Shown one piece after another: positions 15,720 through 23,466 of a stretch of 42,991 bases of DNA (its first letter is position 1; every line of letters starts with the position of its first letter). A model generated the notes under the pieces. The model had not been told where the DNA came from, ran no database searches, and saw nothing but the letters and a program-made list of their open reading frames with translations. Source of the DNA: Methanobrevibacter sp. (GTDB lineage Archaea; Methanobacteriota; Methanobacteria; Methanobacteriales; Methanobacteriaceae); assembly GCA_017473945.1 (NCBI GenBank), contig JAFUIW010000035.1, positions 1 to 42,991 of the forward strand. The letters run 5' to 3'. The translations under genes were made by a program, and so were the position numbers.

Positions 15720-18029
15720 TTAATTTTCAGATGAATCAAGCTCTGCAATCTTTTCATCAAATTCATTGAATTTGCGAGCAAGACCTGAGAAATAGGGAAT
15801 ATACACTTTGGAAAAAGTAATTCTTTCAGGATTTTGACCCATCTCATCAATCCTGTCTTTTACCCTTTGGATTTTACGTTCTACTTCATTATACATTAAA
15901 TCTCCAGGGAATTCACCGATAAATACACCATCAGCACCGTTTTCCAATGCATATCGGATATGTCTTGGCATTACACGATTTACAGAAATCACCTTGATGA
16001 TATGTATGGATTCCGGATATGAGAGTCTGTTAACTCCAATGTTATCCGCAGCTGTGTAACCGATATTATCCAGGAACACCAAAATCATACGATCGCCTTC
16101 TTGTTTTTTGGACAAAACCCCCTTAATGGTTGACATTATCTTTTCGTCAATGTTACCATTTACTGTAATAGCTCGCTGTTTACATCCGACCAGACATTTT
16201 CCACAGCCAGTACAGCTCATCGGGTCAATGTAGATTTCATCGTTCTGTACACTCATTGACTTGTATTTGCATCTCTCGATACATTCACCGCAAACTATAC
16301 ATTTTTCAGTATCAATTTCTGCAATGAACGGCTCTATTTCCACTCCACCATAGTTATACTCATTGACTTTTGCTGCGGCTGCTGTTGCCTGCATGATTGA
16401 ATCTGTTATGTCTTTTGGATCATGTGCAGTACCACATACGAATATTCCCTGAACATCAGTTGCAATAGGCTTGATTTTCGGATGTGACTCCTTGATGAAT
16501 CCGTCTTCTGTAACACCAACATTTAGAATTTCAGCTATCTCTTTGGTACCTTCTGACGGTTCCATTGCTGTTGAAAGCACAACCATATCCGCTTCGATTT
16601 CAACAAATTCCCCTTTAAGAGTGTCTTCTGTTCTTACAATGAAATTGTCCCCTTTCTTGACAACCTCGCCCGGACGGCCTCTCAGGAATCTCACTTCATT
16701 TTCCTGAGTGTGCTTGTAGTACTTCTCAAACATTCCGGGAGTTCTGATATCAGTATAACATATTAAAACATCAGTGTCAGGGTATTTGTGCTTGATGATG
16801 TTTGCATTCTTTAAAGCTACCGTACAGCATATCTTTGAACAGTACCTGTGTCCGTCAGGCTTTTCATCACGTGAACCAACACACTGTATCATCACAACAC
16901 GTTTAGGCACTTCACCGTTTGACTTTAACAGTTTACCTTTTGTCGGGCCATTGACACCAGTAATACGTCCCAGTTCTGATTGGGTTATCACATCATCATA
17001 TCTGGTGTAGCCGTATTCTGGACGCTTTTCCATGTCAAACAGCTTGTGACCTGTTGCTACAACTATTGAACCCACCTGAAGAGGAATCCTTTCAGGTTTT
17101 CCTCTGAGTTTAATCGCTCTCATTGTACATACTTTAACACAGTTACTGCATTTTGTACAATTGTCCATGTCAATTACGTAGGATTCGGGATAAGACTGTC
17201 CGAATGGCCTGTAGATTGCCTTTCTCATGGAAAGATTATCGTTCCAGTCGTTTGGAACTTCGACTTCACATACTTCAGCACATTTTCCGCAGGCAATACA
17301 CTTTTCAGTGTCAACATATCTAGGGGATTTCTCCAAAATCAGATTATATGTTCCGGCACGCCTTTCTGCCTCAATGACTTTGGTGTTTGTCAAAACCTCA
17401 ATGTTTTCATTCCACACCAGTTCATTTAGAATCGGATTTAAAAGACACATTCCACATTCTTCAGCAATTTTAACCGGTGAAAACACTTTACCAATCTTTG
17501 CCATGTGTCCTCCGATTGACGGGGACTGCTCTATCAATGTCACTTTTGTTCCCTGTTTTGCAAGGGACAATGCGGCATTCATACCTGCTATTCCACCGCC
17601 TATAACAGCAACCTCATCAGGAGTTTGGCAGTAAATCGGGTCAACCGCATCTGATTGCTTTACCTTTTCTATTGATGCATTGATTAAAGTAATGGCTTTG
17701 TGTGTTGCCTTTTGTTTGTCTGAGTGAACCCATGAGCATTGTTCACGTATATTTGCCATGTCCATCAGATAAGGATTTAGAGGTTTTACATAATCCTGGA
17801 AGGTTTTTTCATGAGAAATTGGAGAGCATGCCGCAACGACAACCCTGTCCAAGTCATGGTCAAATATTGCATCCCGAATGATTTTACGACCATTCAAGGA
17901 ACACAAGTTCTCAAACTGACCTATGAATTCAACGTCAAGTTCTTCTCTGACCTTATCCAAATCTACAATATCTGCAATATTTCCTCCGCATTCACATAAA
18001 AACACGCCAACTTTCAAATCATCCCTCAT
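15720..18029 (-). CDS. HdrA-like flavoprotein with cysteine-free MvhD-like tail
   Basis: A 769-residue relative of heterodisulfide reductase subunit A. Seen in order: the HdrA N-terminal domain (FLCECGGNIA, VVVAACSP); an FAD site, GGGIAG (144-149); ferredoxin motifs at Cys 244-254 and 291-301; the HdrA cluster segment with Cys 383, 397, 401 and 402; and two more ferredoxin motifs at 577-587 and 606-616. Residues 648-769 match the MvhD fold, as in HdrA-MvhD fusions. All usual MvhD cysteines are replaced: CNWC becomes LDNI, the MCxGRV Cys is Ser, and the GCHxGDCHY region reads GEFPGDLMY. It overlaps the hdrB-like stop by 4 bases, with a GGAGGT site. Its place beside com genes suggests a biosynthetic role. 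Confidence 0.9.
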   Translation of the reverse strand: MRDDLKVGVFLCECGGNIADIVDLDKVREELDVEFIGQFENLCSLNGRKIIRDAIFDHDLDRVVVAACSPISHEKTFQDYVKPLNPYLMDMANIREQCSWVHSDKQKATHKAITLINASIEKVKQSDAVDPIYCQTPDEVAVIGGGIAGMNAALSLAKQGTKVTLIEQSPSIGGHMAKIGKVFSPVKIAEECGMCLLNPILNELVWNENIEVLTNTKVIEAERRAGTYNLILEKSPRYVDTEKCIACGKCAEVCEVEVPNDWNDNLSMRKAIYRPFGQSYPESYVIDMDNCTKCSNCVKVCTMRAIKLRGKPERIPLQVGSIVVATGHKLFDMEKRPEYGYTRYDDVITQSELGRITGVNGPTKGKLLKSNGEVPKRVVMIQCVGSRDEKPDGHRYCSKICCTVALKNANIIKHKYPDTDVLICYTDIRTPGMFEKYYKHTQENEVRFLRGRPGEVVKKGDNFIVRTEDTLKGEFVEIEADMVVLSTAMEPSEGTKEIAEILNVGVTEDGFIKESHPKIKPIATDVQGIFVCGTAHDPKDITDSIMQATAAAAKVNEYNYGGVEIEPFIAEIDTEKCIVCGECIERCKYKSMSVQNDEIYIDPMSCTGCGKCLVGCKQRAITVNGNIDEKIMSTIKGVLSKKQEGDRMILVFLDNIGYTAADNIGVNRLSYPESIHIIKVISVNRVMPRHIRYALENGADGVFIGEFPGDLMYNEVERKIQRVKDRIDEMGQNPERITFSKVYIPYFSGLARKFNEFDEKIAELDSSEN

Positions 18030-18967
18030 TTTTCAACCTCCTTTAACTCCTTAATAATAGAATCGATTGGTACAGTATGTGCCTTTTGCCCAATTACTTT
18101 ATCCAAATCTCCCCCCATTGCCAATGCAATGAACTGTGTAATATTCAAATGGATTGCCTTGAATTTTCTGCCTTCCCGCTCACCAATTAAATGCTGATAC
18201 CTGTCAAATTGAATATGGCAGTTAGGGCATAAATGAACCAGAATGTCAACATCCTCATCTGCTATTGCATTCATCTTATCTGCAGTTGCTGTGAAAGACA
18301 AATCAGGATTGGAATATCTTTGTCTGAAACCTGTTCCGCAAGTTGCCCTTTTGTGGTCATAAAATCCAATTGTCTTGCAGCCGCACTCTTCGATAATCTC
18401 ATCCATAATGTTAGGATCCCTTACGCCACCAATCGTATCTTCATAGTGGACTTTACAATAGTGACATCCATGGTGAGTAGCTATAGTATAATCGCTTAAA
18501 TCATATTTGATGTGGTCTTTGATTTCATCTTTTTTGCCGTATAGAATATCGACCACATGGAAAATATTTTCAGTAGGCTTTAAATCATCCTTTTCATATT
18601 TCAAGTGAGACAATCCGTTATCGTCAAACAATTGATTGATGTGCTCTCTTAAATCATCCTTTTTATTGAGCAATTTCACTGATTTTTTGTTTATTGCATA
18701 ACATGTTGCACACATCATTACCAAATTAGGACGACCTATATCACGAGCTATCTTGAAATTACGGGCTCCAATAGCTGAAGTGTCAATTTGATTGAATACA
18801 TCGGAGTAATGGCCAAGACCAGTGCAACAGGTCTGTTTTTCTGAAATTGCATAATCAATTCCGAGTTTGTCAAATACGAATTTTGTTGATGCCTCAACAC
18901 CTGGATATTCCACACTTACAAGACAGCTCCTAAATAAAAGAATATCTTTATCAGGAACATTTTTCAT
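18026..18967 (-). CDS. HdrB-like CCG-domain protein with altered second cluster site
   Basis: A 313-residue relative of heterodisulfide reductase subunit B, whose two CCG domains each hold a non-cubane [4Fe-4S] cluster that does the disulfide chemistry. The first set is complete: Cys 15, 47, 48, 86 and 89. The second has Cys 168, 210, 247 and 250, but the residue before Cys 210 is Thr 209 (RATCGTG) where canonical HdrB has CC. Spacing matches the canonical pattern well, so this is a true substitution rather than misalignment; Cys 171 is an extra nearby cysteine. The start ATG 18967 overlaps the hdrC-like stop (ATGA) and has an AGGAGG site. Confidence 0.9.
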   Translation of the reverse strand: MKNVPDKDILLFRSCLVSVEYPGVEASTKFVFDKLGIDYAISEKQTCCTGLGHYSDVFNQIDTSAIGARNFKIARDIGRPNLVMMCATCYAINKKSVKLLNKKDDLREHINQLFDDNGLSHLKYEKDDLKPTENIFHVVDILYGKKDEIKDHIKYDLSDYTIATHHGCHYCKVHYEDTIGGVRDPNIMDEIIEECGCKTIGFYDHKRATCGTGFRQRYSNPDLSFTATADKMNAIADEDVDILVHLCPNCHIQFDRYQHLIGEREGRKFKAIHLNITQFIALAMGGDLDKVIGQKAHTVPIDSIIKELKEVEK

Positions 18968-19566
18968 TGTGATTCCTCCTGAGATGCTCTTATTTTTTCA
19001 ATTTTTGCTTTAAAACCAGTTATAGTCAATATTTTACTTACTTCATCAATGACCTCTTCTGACGGCATTAATGGAGGGTCCAACTCAAGCTCATTCCTGA
19101 TTTCATCAAGGTGCTGTCTGAAATCCCACCATCCTGGAACATCACGGTCAATATCTTTGAAAAATATTTCAGGGATTGCACCGATTGCTGCAGTAAAGTA
19201 TGAATCTGCAAATCCCATATATTCATATAGCTTTTCATATCCTATTTCATTTTCAATTGCAATTTGTTTAAGAATTTGGTTAACTTCACATACACTGTTT
19301 CCCACAGGACAAACGCTGTGACATGTGTAACAGTAAAAACAATTCCAAATATTGTCGTCTTCCAAAATTGTCTCATCACCGTCAAGCACCCTTTCAATAA
19401 TTTCACGGGGATTATAGTCTGAGTGTCTTGCTGCAGGGCATGTTGATGTGCACATTCCGCACTGCACACATTTCAGGACACCCTCATCCTTTGAGTTTTT
19501 GACATCATTGATGATTTCAACCGCAAAATCGATTGGTGAATCTGTAATTTTCTGTTGGCTGGACAA
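18964..19566 (-). CDS. HdrC-like bis-[4Fe-4S] ferredoxin subunit
   Basis: A 200-residue relative of heterodisulfide reductase subunit C, passing electrons between the HdrA-like and HdrB-like partners. It has two [4Fe-4S] motifs: Cys 33, 36, 39 and 43 (CVQCGMCTSTC), and Cys 76, 79, 82 and 86 (CFYCYTCHSVC). The C-terminal ~100 residues are helical and cysteine-free. The start is a TTG codon at 19566, chosen because GAGGTGG lies 4-5 bases upstream and no ATG precedes the first cluster. It starts 12 bases after the marker-16 stop and overlaps the hdrB-like start by 4 bases. Confidence 0.9.
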   Translation of the reverse strand: MSSQQKITDSPIDFAVEIINDVKNSKDEGVLKCVQCGMCTSTCPAARHSDYNPREIIERVLDGDETILEDDNIWNCFYCYTCHSVCPVGNSVCEVNQILKQIAIENEIGYEKLYEYMGFADSYFTAAIGAIPEIFFKDIDRDVPGWWDFRQHLDEIRNELELDPPLMPSEEVIDEVSKILTITGFKAKIEKIRASQEESQ

Positions 19567-19578
19567 AATTCCACCTCA

Positions 19579-20829
19579 CTACAATTCGAATTCCCTTGAT
19601 TCTATCATTTTCTTTAATTTTAACGATAACTTATTTCCTCTTAGCCTGTCTGATTGCCTGCATATGATTGGAATATTCACATCACTGCCGTTAATGTTTA
19701 AATCAACACTTCCGGTGTCCATGTCAAATGCATCATTCCTGCAGTAATTTGCACACATCCCACAGCCATAACAATATGCCAAGTTCAATCTTTCATCCTT
19801 AAATGCATTTGTAGGACAAATCTCTTCCACAATACAATTATCACAGGTCTTACATTTTGTCCTATCATATTGAGGTCTTAAATCATATTCACCCCAAAGC
19901 TGAGCATAATTTGTTTCATCCAATGGCAGGTGACGCCCCTTGATGTCTGCAACAGGAATGTCCACCATGTCATCGGTCACTAAAAGATTGTTGTAGATTT
20001 CCTCATTCAATACAGGTATTGGAATAGCTACTGTATCGTAGATTTCTCCTCCCTGACCTGTCTTGAATCCTCCAATATAATATGGGTCCATTTTTGTCAA
20101 GTCTGCTGACAGCATTAAATTTGGTTTTTCAGCACTTGACCTTGTTCCGTCTCCCAATACATAACCTTGCGATCCATTGATTAGAACTTTTGAGCCTTCC
20201 TTAATTACATTGTGAGGAATGTCGTTTTGAAGAGGGTTCAAGTCTCCGCATCCTGAAAAAGTCAATCCCCTAAGACTGCCTTCAAGTGGTGTTGCGGCAA
20301 ATATTGAGCTGATCGGTTCTTTGTTTGGATTGGTGAATGCAGTGTAGTTTTTAAATGCCATTCTTGCCCCTATGATTTGTCCACGGGTAATGTCTTCAAG
20401 AGTTATTGTATTTTCTATTGTCTTTCCGTCAGCACTTTCTACCCTTACATCAATTTCATTACCTTCAAGAAGATCCTTTAGTAAAAATCCGCCACCATAA
20501 TTTTCATCATAGATGGAATGAGCGGTTCCATGAAGTATCACATCAACGGAGCCAAGCCATTCGTTTGGACATGGTCCTGCATATGCCGGAACTCCATTTA
20601 AATAAACTTCATTTGCCCTTATGAACTCTCCAGGAGGAGAAACAATGAAGTTAAGTATTGCCGCCGTTCCGCTCATCACCCCACATGTTCCGCATGTTAC
20701 AACGTCCACTTCCTCAAAACCTGGAGCATCATCGTTTTTTATGAGTTTCTTGAATTCTTCTGCAGTATATATGTTTGCTTCGCCTTTTTCAATTTTTTCA
20801 TTGATTTGGTCAATTGTTCTATTAGTCAA
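19579..20829 (-). CDS. Methanogenesis marker 16 (COG1900) protein with ferredoxin domain
   Basis: A 416-residue protein of the COG1900/DUF39 group, which I recognise as methanogenesis marker 16. Relatives take part in sulfur insertion for homocysteine in anaerobes, and from memory a methanogen COG1900 protein has been reported to turn sulfoacetaldehyde into coenzyme M. The main domain has candidate catalytic cysteines in TCGTCGVMSG (46, 49), AGPCPNEW and FSGCGDLNP. A C-terminal two-cluster ferredoxin domain follows (CKTCDNCIVEEIC; CYGCGMCANYC). The start is a TTG with a GAGGGT site. Position between comA and hdrCBA-like genes supports a role in coenzyme M synthesis. Confidence 0.85.
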   Translation of the reverse strand: MTNRTIDQINEKIEKGEANIYTAEEFKKLIKNDDAPGFEEVDVVTCGTCGVMSGTAAILNFIVSPPGEFIRANEVYLNGVPAYAGPCPNEWLGSVDVILHGTAHSIYDENYGGGFLLKDLLEGNEIDVRVESADGKTIENTITLEDITRGQIIGARMAFKNYTAFTNPNKEPISSIFAATPLEGSLRGLTFSGCGDLNPLQNDIPHNVIKEGSKVLINGSQGYVLGDGTRSSAEKPNLMLSADLTKMDPYYIGGFKTGQGGEIYDTVAIPIPVLNEEIYNNLLVTDDMVDIPVADIKGRHLPLDETNYAQLWGEYDLRPQYDRTKCKTCDNCIVEEICPTNAFKDERLNLAYCYGCGMCANYCRNDAFDMDTGSVDLNINGSDVNIPIICRQSDRLRGNKLSLKLKKMIESREFEL

Positions 20830-20910
20830 TTTAATACCCTCTTTTTATTTTTTAAACAACTCCCCAAAATAATGTTCAAATATTTTTTACATGTCGAGTA
20901 TTAATGAATT

Positions 20911-21681
20911 TTAAATTTTGCCAACTGTGTCTCCCCTTAAACCTCTTCTCAATGTTTCAAGAGATGTTATATCATCACTGGAAACGTTTCCAAGGTTGAC
21001 TGTATTTCCCAATTTAAGTATGAAAAATACCTGCTGGTCCTTGTTTGGAGCTTCCCAGAGTAATTTGCTGCCGTCAAAATTATCCAGGATATAATCGATT
21101 TCATCCTCCTTAGCATTTCCTGACTTATCGAAAATTCCGATGTTTTTTCCACCTTCCCTTGCTTCAACGATGATTAATGATGAACCTGCATCCAATTCTT
21201 CCTGCATGTATTGGATTCTTTCATCTAGAGCGAGTTCCTTATCGAGATTCGGGTCTTTTTTACCCACTTCTGACAATACTTCAAATCCGTTTTCCTTTGC
21301 CAGTCTGATGCATTCCACCTTTTTGTCATGAGGAATGCTGATGGACCCATCAGATATTTCTATTGCCGGAAAACCCAAATCATGTGCTTCTTTAAAAAAC
21401 TCATCCAGTTTTCCGTTCATGTAGGCAAGTTCAAACAGTGTTCCTCCAGTGTATGGAGTTATGTCATGTGCCTTATACATTTCAACTTTGGCCTTGATTA
21501 TTTCCTGTTCATGTACAATTGAGGTTCCCCAACCAAATTTTAAGTAGTCGACATACTCTCCGGAAATATTCATCAAGCTTTCTGCAGTTTCAAGGCCTAA
21601 GCCTTTGTCCAAAACCATAGTAATTCCTTTACTTCTTGGTTTTTCATCTCTTTTTTTGGATAAAAATTCAAATGATTTCAA
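20911..21681 (-). CDS. comA: Phosphosulfolactate synthase
   Basis: ComA adds sulfite to phosphoenolpyruvate to give (2R)-phospho-3-sulfolactate, the first dedicated step of the PEP route to coenzyme M. The 256-residue TIM-barrel shows family segments: GITMVLDKGLGL, YVDYLKFGWGTS, ITPYTGGTLFE, PAIEISDGSISIP and VLSEVGKKDP. It starts with TTG at 21681; no in-frame ATG lies upstream, a GTGAT site precedes it, and the N-terminus is as expected for the family. It heads the unit with marker 16 and hdrCBA-like genes; the 81-bp gap to the next gene is the largest in the unit. Confidence 0.95.
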   Translation of the reverse strand: MKSFEFLSKKRDEKPRSKGITMVLDKGLGLETAESLMNISGEYVDYLKFGWGTSIVHEQEIIKAKVEMYKAHDITPYTGGTLFELAYMNGKLDEFFKEAHDLGFPAIEISDGSISIPHDKKVECIRLAKENGFEVLSEVGKKDPNLDKELALDERIQYMQEELDAGSSLIIVEAREGGKNIGIFDKSGNAKEDEIDYILDNFDGSKLLWEAPNKDQQVFFILKLGNTVNLGNVSSDDITSLETLRRGLRGDTVGKI

Positions 21682-21847
21682 AATATCACACGTGTTAATT
21701 TTAATTTTTTAAATAATAATAATGAATAATAGTATTTAAATATTTTTAACACTTTGTATTTTAAAGGCTGTAAAAGGGTGTTATATATCGAATTTAAAAA
21801 AATAACGGCTATAATAAATTAAAAAAATAGTAAAAAAATAAGAGAAA

Positions 21848-22135
21848 TTAATTTGCATTAATTTCATTTTCAGACCTTGTAACAAGATCAGATAAGGAGT
21901 TTCTAACATTTTCAGGAATTGAATTGTTATCCTTATCAGCAATAACTTGAGCGATGATTTTACACAAAACAAATATTGCATGTTTATGTTCAGCTTTTGT
22001 TTTGTGGATGTGGTGAGGGCTTATTTTTAGGGTAATATATTCACTGCAATCATTGGTTATTTGGTCATCTTCCGCTAAATATTTCAGAATGTATACTAAA
22101 AATTGATGTAATTGAATCATTTCGTCTTTGTACAT
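21848..22135 (-). CDS. UPF0058 family protein
   Basis: A 95-residue protein that I recognise as the archaeal UPF0058 family, function unknown. It is mostly helical, with a His-rich middle (SPHHIHKTKAEHKHAIF) typical of the family, which might bind metal. Start ATG 22135 has no obvious ribosome site. An 8-bp inverted repeat with a 7-base spacer lies 16-38 bases upstream and could be its operator. It is separated from comA by 166 bp of AT-rich sequence. Confidence 0.8.
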   Translation of the reverse strand: MYKDEMIQLHQFLVYILKYLAEDDQITNDCSEYITLKISPHHIHKTKAEHKHAIFVLCKIIAQVIADKDNNSIPENVRNSLSDLVTRSENEINAN

Positions 22136-22456
22136 ATATATCTAACCCATTTAACTAATTTCTTGTTAGTTAAAAATTAACTCCAAATTTTGTATACTTT
22201 AATATTATATATTAATCATATTTAAATTTTGCATTAAAAATAGATTACAAATTATAATTATATCAAACAATCTACAACTGTAATTAAAATTATCTTTACA
22301 ACTGACATTATTCAGATGAAAACATATCCCTACAGATAGATATGGCAAAACAAATTTTAAAATATCAATCATAGATACTTTAAAATTAAAGTTTGAATCA
22401 ATTAAATTATAGGGTATTTAAAAAAAATAAATTTAGATGAACCTATATTGAATATT
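22136..22456. other. 321-bp AT-rich spacer, no gene seen
   Basis: Between UPF0058 and UPF0280, both on the minus strand. Apart from the inverted repeat at 22151-22173 I see no gene or stable hairpin. The stretch near 22310-22350 is less AT-rich but has no coding frame that I can support. Confidence 0.6.
22151..22173. promoter_or_regulatory. Inverted repeat upstream of UPF0058 gene
   Basis: TTAACTAA and TTAGTTAA form perfect 8-bp half-sites around TTTCTTG. The repeat begins 16 bases upstream of the ATG at 22135, inside the expected transcript start or core promoter region. This fits an operator, possibly for autoregulation. It could instead form an RNA hairpin in the leader. Confidence 0.45.
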
Positions 22457-23185
22457 TCAATAGCCTAGATTTGAACCGTCACAGAACCCGTAAGTTTCAA
22501 CAATCTTGGGAAGTTTCCCAACAGTGCCCACATGTTCGCCACAGATAATTAATGCATAGTCAAAAAATTCACTGCAATCGTCACCGCATTCCAAAGCGCC
22601 GGCTACCCTATCCTCAGAAGAATCGCCCTGAGCGGCATTAGCAATTCTTGTTGCAAGCCCATCGCAAAGAGATGCTGATTTTCCCAAAACAGTTACGCAA
22701 TCGGAGTCTCCGAAACTTATTGAATGGCCAATCTTTGAAGAGGATGAACATATTCCAAGGGGTTTTCTGCGACTCTTTAACTCAAATGCAATATTGTTTC
22801 CCAAAACATCATTATTCGAATAGATTCCGCAAAGAACTTTCTCATCATTGACTATTGCAATGTCTCCGCCATTTTCCACAATGGAATACTTTGATCCATT
22901 TTCAATCAGATAATCCAAAGACATCTCGGAAATTGTTCCTGCAACACATGCCATTGGCCCGACACCGCTAAGACCTGAAGATTCATACATCTTAAAAACA
23001 ATGCTAGGCAAATCACCTTCAGGCATTTTCAAAGGTTCCAAAGAGAGTGAAAACTCATTATTTTTAAAAATATAGTCTTTTAAATCCATACGGATATTGA
23101 AGACATATCTTTTCAAATTGTGATTGGACAAATCACTTGTCAGCCTTATATGAGTTTCATCAATGTCAATGCGAGAAAAATTCAT
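22457..23185 (-). CDS. UPF0280 family protein (ApbE-like fold)
   Basis: A 242-residue protein of the archaeal UPF0280 family, which shares features with the flavin transferase ApbE. The [23 protein letters not shown] and [15 protein letters not shown] segments correspond to the ApbE-like core (a His/Asp/Gly-rich nucleotide site). A flavin-linked role is possible but not established. It starts at ATG 23185 and is divergent from the cDPG synthetase frames, with a 47-bp gap. Confidence 0.85.
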   Translation of the reverse strand: MNFSRIDIDETHIRLTSDLSNHNLKRYVFNIRMDLKDYIFKNNEFSLSLEPLKMPEGDLPSIVFKMYESSGLSGVGPMACVAGTISEMSLDYLIENGSKYSIVENGGDIAIVNDEKVLCGIYSNNDVLGNNIAFELKSRRKPLGICSSSSKIGHSISFGDSDCVTVLGKSASLCDGLATRIANAAQGDSSEDRVAGALECGDDCSEFFDYALIICGEHVGTVGKLPKIVETYGFCDGSNLGY

Positions 23186-23232
23186 ATTTAATTATTAAAC
23201 TTTTATATTTATAAAAGATTATATCTATAAAT

Positions 23233-23466
23233 ATGAAAGCTCTTAACAAAATGCTTTGTTTGGTTGACGGTGAACACTACCTGCCAGTCACCCAGGAAGC
23301 AATAGATACCTTAAACAACTTAGAACACATAGACATAGCCGGTGCAGTATTTATAGGAGGGACCGAAAAACTCAGAGATGATTCTGAAGAAACATACTCA
23401 GAAAAATTAGGTGTTCCTGTTCAATTTGCAAAAGACAAGGACATTCCATATGATATCATCGTTTAA
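23233..23466 (+). CDS. cpgS: cDPG synthetase, N-terminal part ending at in-frame TAA
   Basis: The first 77 residues of cyclic 2,3-diphosphoglycerate synthetase ([30 protein letters not shown]). The frame ends in TAA at 23464-23466; the next codon, in the same frame, is ATG 23467, opening the rest of the enzyme. Together the two parts are about 458 residues, which is the normal full length, so one codon interrupts a single ancestral gene. Options are a nonsense mutation, a sequencing or assembly error, readthrough, or a true split enzyme. TAA is neither the pyrrolysine (TAG) nor the selenocysteine (TGA) codon. Confidence 0.8.
   Translation: MKALNKMLCLVDGEHYLPVTQEAIDTLNNLEHIDIAGAVFIGGTEKLRDDSEETYSEKLGVPVQFAKDKDIPYDIIV

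Noticed and set aside
16471-17634. Long plus-strand frames opposite the hdrA-like gene
   Set aside because: They are antisense shadows of a strongly conserved protein and resemble nothing.
15720-21681. Reading hdrA/B/C-like genes as the main catabolic heterodisulfide reductase
   Set aside because: The altered cysteines in the HdrB- and MvhD-like parts and the com gene neighbourhood argue against it, though only the rest of the genome could settle this.
21781-21981. 66-residue minus-strand frame overlapping UPF0058
   Set aside because: Mostly a shadow of the UPF0058 gene in another frame, with a low-complexity end.
23464-23466. Recoded stop (pyrrolysine or selenocysteine) in cDPG synthetase
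   Set aside because: The codon is TAA; pyrrolysine uses TAG and selenocysteine uses TGA, and I see no recoding element.
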